Made by a program: the position numbers and the translations under genes | Notes under the pieces: generated by a model | What the model was told of the DNA's origin: nothing | What the model saw: the letters and a program-made list of their open reading frames with translations, nothing else | Database searches by the model: none | Shown here: piece by piece, positions 43,480-52,457 of the stretch | How the letters are laid out: every line of letters begins with the position of its first letter | How positions within the stretch are numbered: the stretch's first letter is position 1 | Assembly: GCA_938028565.1 (NCBI GenBank) | Contig: CALIZS010000006.1 | Span: 18,050-82,049, forward strand | DNA length: 64,000 nucleotides | Direction: 5' to 3' | Source of the DNA: an uncultured Atopobium sp. | GTDB taxonomy: Bacteria > Actinomycetota > Coriobacteriia > Coriobacteriales > Atopobiaceae

Positions 43480-43506
43480 ATTCGGTCGTATTTGGGGAGA
43501 TATCCG

Positions 43507-44397
43507 ATGGATAGCAATGCTATTGCTCACGAGATCCTAAATGCAATAGGCGGCTCAAAAAACTTAACTCACAACGAAGTATGCATGACACGACTTCGCC
43601 TTTCCATCAATGATATGACGCTTATAGACCATGAACAGCTGGCCACAGCCACTGGTGTTCTTGGTATTGTAGGAAAAGGCGCCAACGGACTTGAGGTAGT
43701 CTTTGGCCCCAATCTTGTGCGTCAAGTAAATGATGCCCTTAATCACATTTTGGGTGAGCCAGAAAAGACTTTTTGTTCGTTAGATGAGAAGCGAGCAGAT
43801 CTTCCCACTCAGCACAACGAAGAGGTGGATGAGCTAATTTCTTTGCTTGCTCAAAAAAATACCCTTGATCAAGACGAAGAAGACTTTGACAGCCTTGCCT
43901 CTGACTTAGACGCAGACTACTTTGAAGACAACTATGAGGATGACCTTGACGGTCCTCGCCTACTCATAATCAACGGACCAAACATCAACATGCTGGGCAT
44001 TCGTGAGCCAGAGGTTTATGGAAAAGCTGACTACAGAACCCTTATAGAGACTTGTAAGGAAGAAGCCCTCTCTCAAGGTTTCTCTGATTGTGTGTGTTAT
44101 CAATCAAACCATGAGGGTGATCTAGTTGATGCGATCCAGGACGCTCTGGGCAGCTATGACGGCATTATCATCAATCCTGCCGCCTATACGCACACCTCAG
44201 TTGCCCTACTCGACGCGGCACTAGCCGTGCAAATTCCCATGATTGAGGTGCATCTTACTGACATCTCTACCAGAGAAGACTTTAGGCACATTTCTTACAT
44301 AAAAGATGCCTGCTTTGCTACAGTTGCTGGAAAAGGAATTGACAGCTACAGAGAAGCAATCCAACTGATGGCGGTTCATCTCAAAGATGAAGCATAG
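43507..44397 (+). CDS. aroQ: Fusion of a PTS EIIB (glucose-type) domain to type II 3-dehydroquinate dehydratase
   Basis: 296 aa. Residues ~5-82 are a glucose-family PTS EIIB domain: HEILNAIGGSKNL, then C26 in CMTRLRL, the phosphocysteine motif CxTRLR, then GVLGIVGKGANGLEVVFGP. Residues ~104-149 are a very acidic linker. Residues 150-296 are a complete type II dehydroquinase: INGPNINMLGIREPEVYG (Y171), QSNHEGDL, NPAAYTHTSVALLDA (N223, H229), EVHLTDISTREDFRH. So the enzyme should be active, and the EIIB could be phosphorylated by the general PTS. The ATG at 43507 follows GGGGAG; an upstream in-frame start at 43471 lies in the hairpin. No EIIC or EIIA gene is nearby. It completes the pathway from DAHP to chorismate. 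Confidence 0.9.
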   Translation: MDSNAIAHEILNAIGGSKNLTHNEVCMTRLRLSINDMTLIDHEQLATATGVLGIVGKGANGLEVVFGPNLVRQVNDALNHILGEPEKTFCSLDEKRADLPTQHNEEVDELISLLAQKNTLDQDEEDFDSLASDLDADYFEDNYEDDLDGPRLLIINGPNINMLGIREPEVYGKADYRTLIETCKEEALSQGFSDCVCYQSNHEGDLVDAIQDALGSYDGIIINPAAYTHTSVALLDAALAVQIPMIEVHLTDISTREDFRHISYIKDACFATVAGKGIDSYREAIQLMAVHLKDEA

Positions 44398-44430
44398 CCA
44401 GTTGCTTATAGCCACTTGGCGAGAAACACA

Positions 44431-44465
44431 AACCTGCTGTAATGCTAAGTTGCAGCAGGTTTTTA
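44431..44465 (+). terminator. Terminator after the aro cluster
   Basis: AACCTGCTG (44431-44439) / CAGCAGGTT (44453-44461) followed by TTTT. A GGCGAGAA copy lies just before it (44418-44425). Confidence 0.85.
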
Positions 44466-45044
44466 TAAACACGTAAGTACATCTGACTCGGTTATCACCA
44501 TATCTACGGCAACATCAAATGCTGTATGAGGAAGCATTTCTTGGCTCAAATTTTGCTGGTAAGCAAGACAAATTTTCTTGCCAGAGTACGTAGACAAGAA
44601 CCGGTCATAAAAACCAGCACCATAACCCAAGCGATAGCCCTTTGTATCAACAAGAAGCGCTGGAACAATGCAAATCGAAGCGTCCATCTGCTTTTCTGCT
44701 AAAGCCGGTAATTCTTTTGGTGGTTCAAGTAGACCAAAAGGAGCAGCAATAAGTTGATCTAAAGAAGTAATAGCTACAAACTCTAAACAATGTCCAGGTA
44801 GACAACGAGGCACTGCAACCGTTTTCCCATCGCGTAGAGCGCTCTCAATAAACATCCTGGTAGAAACTTCAGATGAGACCGAAACATACGTTAAAACAGT
44901 AGTTGTTTCTGCATATTCAGAGGTTTTAAGAAGTTTCTGAGTAATGCGATCATCAAGCACGGACCTCTCTTGCTCAGAAAGAACTTCTCTTGCTGCTAGA
45001 CGTTCTTCTCGCAAACGTTGTTTTTCTAATGCCGCAGTATCCAT
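44463..45044 (-). CDS. 5-formyltetrahydrofolate cyclo-ligase family protein
   Basis: 193 aa. ATP-dependent conversion of 5-formyl-THF to 5,10-methenyl-THF. Family landmarks: KQRLREERLAAREVLS (ATP-binding Lys/Arg near the start), the YVSVSSEVSTRMF segment, and the signature VDTKGYRLGYGAGFYDRFL near residue 140. Convergent with the aro cluster and sharing its terminator region; divergent from pflB. Confidence 0.93.
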   Translation of the reverse strand: MDTAALEKQRLREERLAAREVLSEQERSVLDDRITQKLLKTSEYAETTTVLTYVSVSSEVSTRMFIESALRDGKTVAVPRCLPGHCLEFVAITSLDQLIAAPFGLLEPPKELPALAEKQMDASICIVPALLVDTKGYRLGYGAGFYDRFLSTYSGKKICLAYQQNLSQEMLPHTAFDVAVDMVITESDVLTCL

Positions 45045-45418
45045 AAAGCCTCCCCTCTAACTAAGAATAACAACATTTTTGTGGACATTTGGAGAAGAAA
45101 CAGACACCTGTCGCAATAAATGTGAGTAATTCTCAACAATTTTTATATAGCTTTCTTTTTAGCAAATTCCTGACCTGCGCAAATGTAAACCGTTTCTAAC
45201 TTGTCAAAATATTGCGTATTTGTCGCTTGTTTGGCACTACATATTGAGTAAAGTTAGAGGTCGCAACTAATATTTGACGTCATTTGTCCAAAGACATACC
45301 TGCCGTCAAAATTAGTCTTAAGATAGTTATTTTGTAAACTGCTGAGCGGCCATGCTCCACTCAACACGCTCAGCATGAACGCGGACATATACATTGTCCG
45401 TGTAAAAAGGAGTGTGTT
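45045..45418. other. Regulatory region between the cyclo-ligase gene and pflB
   Basis: 374 bp without a gene. It holds the pflB leader. Two inverted repeats precede the ribosome site: GCTGAGC (45341-45347) with GCTCAGC (45368-45374), and CGGACA (45382-45387) with TGTCCG (45395-45400), the latter ending 5 nt before AAAAAGGAG. TTGACG at about 45274 is a possible -35. No FNR- or Rex-type site is obvious. Confidence 0.5.
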
Positions 45419-47575
45419 ATGCAGGAAACACCAGCACAGGAGGCTTGGGACGGCTTTGTCGGTGGCAACTGGCAAAGAGCTGTTGATGTCCGAGACTTCA
45501 TTCAGAAGAATTACACCCCTTATGACGGTGATGATTCCTTCCTCGCTGGTCCAACTGAGGCTACTACAAAGCTTTGGGCGGATGTTATGGATCTCTTTGC
45601 ACAAGAGACCGCAAACGGTGGCGTACTTGATATGGATACCAAGCAGGTTTCCACTATCACCTCCCACGAGGCTGGCTACATTGACAAACCACTTGAGCAG
45701 ATTGTTGGTCTCCAGACTGACAAGCCCCTCAAGCGCGCTCTGATGGTAGACGGCGGCGTTCGTATGGCAATGGCTGCATGCAAAGCCTACGGTTATGAAG
45801 TTGACCCAGAGATTGTTGACTTCTACACTTATCGTCGTAAGACTCACAACGCTGGTGTTTTTGATGTCTACACCGAGGACATGCGCAAATGCCGTCACTC
45901 CCATATCATTACCGGTCTGCCTGACGCATATGGCCGTGGCCGCATCATCGGCGATTATCGTCGTGTTGCTCTCTATGGTGTTGACGCTCTTATCACTGAT
46001 AAGACAAATCAGAAAAACGGTACCGGCTCCATCATGGACGAGAAGACCATTCGTCATCGTGAGGAGCTCTCCGAGCAGATTCGTGCCCTTAAAGAACTTA
46101 AGCAGCTTGGTGAGATTTACGGTTTTGATTTGAGCCGTCCTGCAGAGAACTTCAAAGAGGCTGTTCAGTGGCTCTACCTGGGCTACCTTGCTGCTGTAAA
46201 AGAGCAGAATGGCGCTGCAATGTCCATTGGTCGTAACACCACCTTCCTGGACATCTATGCAGAGCGCGATCTTGCTCGTGGCACCTTCACTGAGTCAGAG
46301 ATTCAGGAGATTGTTGACCACCTGGTTATGAAGCTTCGTATGGTCAAGTTTGCTCGTACTCCTGAGTACAACGAGCTCTTCTCCGGAGACCCTCAGTGGG
46401 TCACTGAGTCCATTGGTGGTATTGGAGTTGATGGCCGCTCTATGGTTACCAAGTCCTGCTTCCGCTGGCTTCACACCCTTGAGAACATGGGTACCAGCCC
46501 AGAGCCTAACCTGACCGTTCTGTGGTCTACTAAGCTTCCAGAGGGCTTCAAGCGCTACTGTGCAAAGATTTCTATTACCACTAGTTCCATTCAGTATGAA
46601 AATGACGATCTTATGCGTGTCTATCATGGCGATGACTACGCAATTGCTTGCTGCGTAAGCTCCATGCGCGTTGGTAAAGAGATGCAGTTCTTTGGTGCCC
46701 GTGCAAACCTTGCTAAATGCCTGCTTTACGCAATCAATGGTGGCCGTGACGAGAAGACCGGTGAGCAGATTGGTCCTAAGTACCGTGCCGTTGAGGGCGA
46801 GTACCTTGATTACGACGACGTCTTCTCCAAGTACCTGGACATGATGCGCTGGCTTGCAGGCGTTTATGTCAACGCTCTTAATGCAATCCACTACATGCAC
46901 GATAAGTACAGCTACGAGCGCATCCAGATGGCTCTGCACGATGAGCACGTTCATCGTTGGTTTGCAACAGGTATTGCAGGCCTTTCTGTTGTTGCCGACT
47001 CCCTCTCTGCAATCAAGTATGCAAAGGTAAGGGTTGTCCGCGATGAGACCGGCCTTGTTACCGATTACGTCACTGAGGGCGACTTCCCTAAGTATGGTAA
47101 TGATGACGACCGCGTTGACACCATTGCTCATGACATTGTTGAAATCTTCATGAACATGATTCGCCAGAACCACACCTACCGCGATTCTGTCCCAACCACT
47201 TCTATCCTGACTATTACCTCTAACGTTGTATATGGCAAGGCTACTGGTAACACTCCTGATGGCCGTCGTGCAGGCGTTCCTTTTGCTCCTGGTGCTAATC
47301 CAATGCACCACCGCGATACCCACGGCGCCGTTGCATCTCTAGCCTCCGTTGCTAAGCTTCCATTTAACGACGCACAGGACGGTATTTCCAATACCTTCTC
47401 AATCATTCCTAACGCTCTTGGTAAGGGTTCTGACGTCTACTTCCATGGCAGTGAGCTTGACCTTGAGCACATCGATTTCTCTGATATGAATCTTGATATT
47501 CAGATTGAGAACAAGATTGATTGCGCCTGTGAGGCAGATCCATCCGCAGCTGAAGGTGCTGAGGATCGTAAATAA
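45419..47575 (+). CDS. pflB: Pyruvate-formate lyase core subunit lacking the glycyl-radical domain
   Basis: 718 aa. Converts pyruvate + CoA to acetyl-CoA + formate. The catalytic pair C411-C412 lies in AIACCVSSMRVG. The sequence follows PflB closely up to DGISNTFSIIPNALGK near residue 675, then departs into a ~45-residue acidic tail with a C-x-C, ending in EGAEDRK. The RVSGYAVxF glycyl-radical segment that every single-chain PFL has near its C-terminus is missing; it is supplied by the next gene. This is a split enzyme rather than a truncation, since the frame ends cleanly and the small gene has its own ribosome site. Strong codon bias suggests high expression. AAAAAGGAG before the ATG. Confidence 0.95.
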   Translation: MQETPAQEAWDGFVGGNWQRAVDVRDFIQKNYTPYDGDDSFLAGPTEATTKLWADVMDLFAQETANGGVLDMDTKQVSTITSHEAGYIDKPLEQIVGLQTDKPLKRALMVDGGVRMAMAACKAYGYEVDPEIVDFYTYRRKTHNAGVFDVYTEDMRKCRHSHIITGLPDAYGRGRIIGDYRRVALYGVDALITDKTNQKNGTGSIMDEKTIRHREELSEQIRALKELKQLGEIYGFDLSRPAENFKEAVQWLYLGYLAAVKEQNGAAMSIGRNTTFLDIYAERDLARGTFTESEIQEIVDHLVMKLRMVKFARTPEYNELFSGDPQWVTESIGGIGVDGRSMVTKSCFRWLHTLENMGTSPEPNLTVLWSTKLPEGFKRYCAKISITTSSIQYENDDLMRVYHGDDYAIACCVSSMRVGKEMQFFGARANLAKCLLYAINGGRDEKTGEQIGPKYRAVEGEYLDYDDVFSKYLDMMRWLAGVYVNALNAIHYMHDKYSYERIQMALHDEHVHRWFATGIAGLSVVADSLSAIKYAKVRVVRDETGLVTDYVTEGDFPKYGNDDDRVDTIAHDIVEIFMNMIRQNHTYRDSVPTTSILTITSNVVYGKATGNTPDGRRAGVPFAPGANPMHHRDTHGAVASLASVAKLPFNDAQDGISNTFSIIPNALGKGSDVYFHGSELDLEHIDFSDMNLDIQIENKIDCACEADPSAAEGAEDRK

Positions 47576-47582
47576 TAAGCCC

Positions 47583-47618
47583 TGGCGAGAAGATCTATCT
47601 ACACGTTTCTTCTCGCCA
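47583..47618 (+). repeat. Hairpin between the two PFL genes made of inverted GGCGAGAA words
   Basis: TGGCGAGAAGA (47583-47593) and TCTTCTCGCCA (47608-47618) form a perfect 11-bp stem with a 14-nt loop, 8 nt after the pflB stop. No T run follows, so it may only partly stop transcription or stabilise the upstream mRNA. Each arm is one copy of the over-represented word. Confidence 0.8.
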
Positions 47619-47640
47619 ACAAACTCGTAAGGAGAAACAC

Positions 47641-47892
47641 ATGCAGTCCAACGAAGTAGCTTCCGAGCAGATTGACAACCTTGTAAACATGATTGATGGC
47701 TATGCCGAGAAGGGCGGTCATCACCTCAACGTTAACGTATTTACTAAGGACACTCTTCTTGATGCTCAGGCACACCCAGAGAAGTATCCTCAGCTGACCA
47801 TTCGCGTTTCTGGTTACGCTGTTAAGTTCAACTCCCTTACCAAAGAGCAGCAGGACGACGTTATTTCTCGTACCTTCCACGACGCTCTCTAA
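47641..47892 (+). CDS. Glycyl-radical subunit of pyruvate-formate lyase (GrcA/YfiD-like)
   Basis: 83 aa. It equals the last ~65 residues of ordinary PflB: GHHLNVNVFTKDTLLDAQ, PEKYPQLTIRVSGYAVKFNSLTKEQQDDVISRTFH. The radical-bearing glycine is G58 in RVSGYAV. In E. coli such a stand-alone piece (YfiD/GrcA) repairs oxygen-cleaved PFL; here it is the only glycyl-radical domain next to a core that has none, so it must be the permanent second subunit. AAGGAG before the ATG; 65 nt after pflB and followed by the activase. Confidence 0.93.
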   Translation: MQSNEVASEQIDNLVNMIDGYAEKGGHHLNVNVFTKDTLLDAQAHPEKYPQLTIRVSGYAVKFNSLTKEQQDDVISRTFHDAL

Positions 47893-47905
47893 GGATTTCT
47901 TATCC

Positions 47906-48703
47906 ATGTCTTGTTCTGATACTCACATGGATCTCAATGACCCGCTCACAGTTTGTGGGCGGGTCCACTCTATTGAGACCTTTGGCACCGTAGATGGTCC
48001 TGGAACTCGCCTGGTTGTGTTTACCCAGGGGTGTCCTATGCGCTGTGCCTATTGTCACAACCCTGATACCTGGCAATTTGGTATTGGAACAGAAAAATCG
48101 GTACAAGAAATTCTTGCCACCTTTAACCGCAATAGAGCTTTTTATAGAAACGGCGGAATTACGGCTACTGGTGGTGAACCACTCGCTCAGCCTGAGTTTA
48201 TCGGCGCTCTGTTTGAGGCAGCTCATAATGACCCTCGTGGACGCATTCATACCTGTCTTGACTCTTCTGGCATTGCGTATAATCCAGAAACTCCAGAAAA
48301 ATTTGAGCGCGTTCTTGATAACGCTGATTTAGTACTCCTTGATATCAAACACTCTGATCCAAAGGGCCACATTAGTCTTTGCGAAGTTGGCTCAGAAAGA
48401 CCACTTGCGTTTGGCGATGAGCTTAACCGTAGAGGCATTAAAGTTCTTATCAGACATGTTGTAGTGCCTGGAATTACTGATTCACCAGAAGAACTTGCTG
48501 GCGTTGGTAGAATCATTGCTCACTGGGATAATGTTATTGGATTAGACGTACTTCCCTATCATGTGATGGGCGTAAAAAAGTATGAAGAGCTAGGTATCCC
48601 TTACAAACTTGCTGACACTCCTGCCATGGATGGCAAAAAGATTCCTGAGCTGCGCAAGCAAGTCCTTATTGCTCGTGCCCTTGAACGCAAACGACTTTCA
48701 TAA
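47906..48703 (+). CDS. pflA: Pyruvate-formate lyase activating enzyme
   Basis: 265 aa radical SAM enzyme that installs the glycyl radical. The cluster ligands C43-x3-C47-x2-C50 are in QGCPMRCAYCHNPDTW; ITATGGEPLAQPEF is the SAM-binding GGE motif. Starts 14 nt after the glycyl-radical gene, so all three proteins are made together. A short N-terminal extension (about 15 residues) precedes GRVHSIETFGTVDGPG. Confidence 0.96.
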   Translation: MSCSDTHMDLNDPLTVCGRVHSIETFGTVDGPGTRLVVFTQGCPMRCAYCHNPDTWQFGIGTEKSVQEILATFNRNRAFYRNGGITATGGEPLAQPEFIGALFEAAHNDPRGRIHTCLDSSGIAYNPETPEKFERVLDNADLVLLDIKHSDPKGHISLCEVGSERPLAFGDELNRRGIKVLIRHVVVPGITDSPEELAGVGRIIAHWDNVIGLDVLPYHVMGVKKYEELGIPYKLADTPAMDGKKIPELRKQVLIARALERKRLS

Positions 48704-48705
48704 AA

Positions 48706-48734
48706 CTACCAGCAGCCCATTTAGCTACTGGTAG
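48706..48734 (+). terminator. Hairpin after pflA
   Basis: CTACCAG (48706-48712) pairs with CTGGTAG (48728-48734), directly after the stop. Only a weak T run (ATTT) follows; a likely 3' end of the pfl mRNA. Confidence 0.5.
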
Positions 48735-48978
48735 CAATTTAAGGTGAGACGTAAAAATCAATCATTAATACACCCCGTTGAGCCTCCACTGTCGTAGACA
48801 AAAATCTGGAAAGTATGATTGACATCCTGAAACTGCTTCATATACAGAAGTTCAGTCAGTTCCGTTGGCGTTACAGCTCTGAAAGAAGCATTTGCAAAGG
48901 GAAAATATGTGCAGTTGAGGCAATGTGACTAAACATCACCGTTAAACAACAATGACACAGACGCCGACGGGCATATCA
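48735..48978. other. Gene-free stretch with a decayed open frame (minus strand)
   Basis: Between pflA and the surface protein gene (whole gap 48704-49073). On the minus strand an uninterrupted 57-codon frame (48758-48928) has protein-like composition, including VTPTELTELLYMKQFQDVNH and a stop, but no usable start or ribosome site. It may be the 3' remnant of a lost gene. Nothing else is seen. Confidence 0.3.
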
Positions 48979-49008
48979 CAAAAAGGGCACAGCGTTTTGC
49001 TGTGCCCT
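48979..49008 (-). terminator. Terminator after the LPXTG surface protein gene
   Basis: GGGCACAGC (48985-48993) / GCTGTGCCC (48999-49007), then five T on the minus strand. Confidence 0.88.
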
Positions 49009-49073
49009 TCTCAACTGTTATCGCTATCTTCTTACTACTGCTTTTCCGTAACCACTGAATCGTAATCGTGGCT

Positions 49074-52000
49074 CTATGCCTGAGACTCTGTGCGACGACG
49101 ATGCAGAGTAGATGCTACAAACACAAGCAGACCGGTAGCAGCAAGCGAGAAAATCATGACCGGCGAATTATCTCCCGTATCGGGAAGTGCACCGGGAGCC
49201 TTTGTTGAAGCAGTCTTATTTTCAGCAGACGTCGGCTCATCAATACGTTCCCACTGAGCATAAAGTACATTTCCCTCTGCATTTATGGTGTCAACTTCCA
49301 CCTTATCGCCCCGATGGAGCAGTGTGCCACCCTCTTTTGAGATAGACCAGCCTAAGAAGCGATATCCTGCTCGCACCGGATCTGCCGCATCAATGGTAAG
49401 AGTATCGTTTGACTCAACGAAATCTGAGTATGTACGACCGGGAGCGCCTTCGTAGTTGAGATCATACGCAAGACGTACGGCATTGGAGTTTGCCCACACG
49501 GCGCTCAGGGAAATATCCGAGGTTCCCATCGGAATCAAATCCCCCGGATAGTAGCGTGTTCCGTCACTTGCAACCCAGCAAATGAATCCACGGGAGCCTG
49601 CAGGAGGAGTCACACCGGAAGCATCAAGCACACGAATATCAGAGCCTTCGGCATAGTGCATCGGATCTGAAACAGAGCCTGTACCACCGGCAAGATCATA
49701 GGTGATGGTGTGGGCCTGGTTTATCGGAACCCATTTTGCCGTAAGGGTAATGTCTTCTGTCACGGGACTTCCAAAACGATACGGCTTTCCATCGTTTCGG
49801 AGCCATGCGACAAGAACATAGCCATCGCGCGTTACCCCCGTTGGTTCATCGAGGGTTGTTTGCGCGGGTACTGACACGGTCTTGTTGGGTGTTCCATTGT
49901 TGTACACATACGTGACATTAACGGGTACCGGCTCCCATTTGGCATACAGAGAGGTATCACTTGAGGGCATGGAGTTATCGGAGGTGAGAGGCATGGTCAA
50001 CTGAGCATTTCGATACCAGCCGACAAACCGGTAGTACTGTGGCAATCCGGCAGGACGACTTGGCGTTGAGTTTGAGATGTCGGTTAACGAAGCTCTATAT
50101 TTACGCTGTTCAGATGAGATTGTGGTTTCAGAAGTAACGGAAGTTGCCGCGTTTTTGAGAGTCAGATTATAGGTAATGCGCTTTCTGACCATAACAAGAT
50201 ATTTTGTAGGAAGAGGCTTAAAAGCAACGTCTCCGCTGGCAGCATCATATATCGCAGGACCTTCTCCCTTAGAAATATCAAACCACTGAGTAACGTCGGT
50301 ATCAAGGTTTAGATCTTTCGGATCTTTAGGAGTTCCGGTAGGCGTGTAATAGCCGTACTTGACGTAAGAATACATTGCCAGGTTTGTAGTGAAACTAAAT
50401 GTTCCATCGGCAGGTATCCAAGAAGCATTATATGCACTGTAGCCGTTCCCATTTGCGTTGTCAGTAAATATGGCAAAGTCTTTGGTCAGATTCACCTTAT
50501 TAGGATAAAGATCGAAACGGCTTGCCGTGCGATTTCTGCTGCCTGGTGATGTAAAGCTAGAAGGACTCTTGGCATACCAAAGATTACCATCAAACCAGCG
50601 ATACCCTGCTTCAGGTTCAATAGGCGTAAATGTTGCGCCGTAAAGCCCTAAGAACGTATGGGCAGCATTGCCTGAGTAGTTTTCAATCCCTGTCTTATCG
50701 GCATCGTTGTTATAGTCAGCTGCACTATTGTAAAAATTAACACGTACCAGCGAGCGATCAAGATACACGTTTAACGTTGTGCTACCATCTGCGGAAACCG
50801 TAGCCGAGCTGTCGCTCCGTTCGGTATCAAGGAGCAAATGACCGTAGTACTGGCCATTGATAGCGGCAATTTTTGATGCAACATCTGTAGTTGCCGGAGA
50901 GACGGTAGCGTCAGTAGCGGCCGTATAACCTTGGACGGTATATAAAGTATAGGTTTTATCGGCTGCAGCTGCATTATAAGGATCAGTAGACTTCTGTATC
51001 CAATAGTTCACATGATAGACCGTATTGGCGTTCGGCGTCCATGAAGCGATAAGGTGAATGGATTGGGTAAGCTTTGAGCCAAAAGTGAAAGCCGTACCAT
51101 CGGAAGTCTTCCAACCTGCAAAGGTATATCCGGTTCTTGTCGGATTGCTTGGTGCTATGGTTACATCGTCAGTATCAACATACTCGGTAGCCACGGAAGA
51201 TCCGCCGGCGCTATCAAAGGTGATGCTATGTCCGGCTTTTACAACAGGCCAAAGATAGACATCCTGACCATTGACGGTACCGAGACTTGCATCCGGCTGG
51301 GTTGCTCCTTTTGTGCGAGACCAGCCCACGGCCTGCGTTTCAGGATTGCCGGTGTTTACGAGCGGAAGAATGCTGCTACCTTGAATGGTGTCGCCATCCG
51401 CATACGTCACCGCACTGAGCACGCGGTTTGAATCGGTAACAGACATGAAGTAAACGACATGGCGATTGGATGCAGTGAAAGATGCATACAAATCAACCGG
51501 GGATGCTTCAGCCGCAGCATCAAGGGCGGCGCCGTTAAGCTCTGCAGCAGTCTTACCAAAGTCAGTAAAGGTAGATCCCGAAGAAGTTTTCCATCCGCGG
51601 AACGTTCCGTCTCCGGATGGAGTAGCGGGCTCTATCAAGCGCTCATCATCAGAGAGTTTCTGAGTTGATACAATGGAATCGGTGCCGGATGCATCTATTA
51701 CATGAAAATGATAGGTTTTTGTGAAGTGCGTATCAGGTGTAGTTACGGCATAGACCGAAAAACCTTTTGCCGTAAAAGACACGGAGCCTGCAGTGGATGT
51801 AGGACTGCTCACCTGCTCTACGGATGAACTGTCAGAAATATGCCAAACCGAGACGGAGTTGCCGGAAATGCGGGAGGAGGAAATGTTTACGGCGATTGGC
51901 GAGCCGGCCGGCTCCCATTTTGTTCCATGGGCATCGCGAATGGTAATATCAAAGGCGAGAAGTGTTGTCTGACCTTTAATGGAGGCACTTGTCGGAACAG

Positions 52001-52457
52001 CTGACACGCTACCGCCGGAAGGGAGCTTTCCCGAGACCGTTATCTGAGTGCCGTCAGAAGCAGTTGTTGTCCAAGTCTCTTGGACAAGGTTCTTCTGAGA
52101 ATCCTCCTTGGTTTGAGTTTGGGATTGAGTTTTTTCAGGTTCTGTTTGAGAGTTGGTGAAACTTTCGGAAGAATCGCTTGCAGGTGCCTCTGATGTGGAG
52201 TTTGCCTCCGTGCGAGTTTCTTCATGCCTGACAGTATCATCCTTCAGTTCATTCGGCTCAGCGGATGACTCAGTAGATAAACCGTTGTTCTTCTCCGCTT
52301 GTGCAGAAGCCGTGGTACCGACTACTTCTGCAAGCCCCTGTGCCGGAGTACTCCCAAACTCTGTGCTCATCTCCGCAAGCGCAGGAGTCGGCATAGACAT
52401 TGAAAATGCTACGAGCGCCACAAGAATAATCCTTGAAATTGCACCTTTTCTTTTCAT
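49074..52457 (-). CDS. LPXTG cell-wall-anchored surface protein with InlB-type beta repeats
   Basis: 1127 aa. Signal peptide (about 1-28, KRKG then a hydrophobic run ending ALA). A Ser/Thr/Glu-rich stalk (30-140) follows. Several Listeria-Bacteroides (InlB B, Flg_new) repeats are recognisable by the pattern GYxFxGWxxxxG...L.A.W (for example GYTFAGWKTSDGTAFTFG, GYRFLGWSISKEGGTLLH). The C-terminus is a sortase signal: LPDTG at 1091, hydrophobic helix, HRRR. Probably an adhesin. Ser/Thr-rich, with codon use less biased than neighbouring housekeeping genes. It contains one GGCGAGAA copy (51954-51961). Flanked by gene remnants, so it may have been inserted here. Confidence 0.93.
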   Translation of the reverse strand: MKRKGAISRIILVALVAFSMSMPTPALAEMSTEFGSTPAQGLAEVVGTTASAQAEKNNGLSTESSAEPNELKDDTVRHEETRTEANSTSEAPASDSSESFTNSQTEPEKTQSQTQTKEDSQKNLVQETWTTTASDGTQITVSGKLPSGGSVSAVPTSASIKGQTTLLAFDITIRDAHGTKWEPAGSPIAVNISSSRISGNSVSVWHISDSSSVEQVSSPTSTAGSVSFTAKGFSVYAVTTPDTHFTKTYHFHVIDASGTDSIVSTQKLSDDERLIEPATPSGDGTFRGWKTSSGSTFTDFGKTAAELNGAALDAAAEASPVDLYASFTASNRHVVYFMSVTDSNRVLSAVTYADGDTIQGSSILPLVNTGNPETQAVGWSRTKGATQPDASLGTVNGQDVYLWPVVKAGHSITFDSAGGSSVATEYVDTDDVTIAPSNPTRTGYTFAGWKTSDGTAFTFGSKLTQSIHLIASWTPNANTVYHVNYWIQKSTDPYNAAAADKTYTLYTVQGYTAATDATVSPATTDVASKIAAINGQYYGHLLLDTERSDSSATVSADGSTTLNVYLDRSLVRVNFYNSAADYNNDADKTGIENYSGNAAHTFLGLYGATFTPIEPEAGYRWFDGNLWYAKSPSSFTSPGSRNRTASRFDLYPNKVNLTKDFAIFTDNANGNGYSAYNASWIPADGTFSFTTNLAMYSYVKYGYYTPTGTPKDPKDLNLDTDVTQWFDISKGEGPAIYDAASGDVAFKPLPTKYLVMVRKRITYNLTLKNAATSVTSETTISSEQRKYRASLTDISNSTPSRPAGLPQYYRFVGWYRNAQLTMPLTSDNSMPSSDTSLYAKWEPVPVNVTYVYNNGTPNKTVSVPAQTTLDEPTGVTRDGYVLVAWLRNDGKPYRFGSPVTEDITLTAKWVPINQAHTITYDLAGGTGSVSDPMHYAEGSDIRVLDASGVTPPAGSRGFICWVASDGTRYYPGDLIPMGTSDISLSAVWANSNAVRLAYDLNYEGAPGRTYSDFVESNDTLTIDAADPVRAGYRFLGWSISKEGGTLLHRGDKVEVDTINAEGNVLYAQWERIDEPTSAENKTASTKAPGALPDTGDNSPVMIFSLAATGLLVFVASTLHRRRTESQA

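Noticed and set aside
45045..45418. FNR or Rex operator before pflB
   Set aside because: Words such as TTTGTAAAC are present, but none has the full dyad of either regulator.
46295..47323. A 342-codon open frame on the minus strand inside pflB
   Set aside because: It mirrors the strongly biased codon use of pflB and has no start signal.
48758..48928. A 57-codon minus-strand frame as a live small gene
   Set aside because: Protein-like, but without a start codon or ribosome site; mentioned only as a likely remnant.
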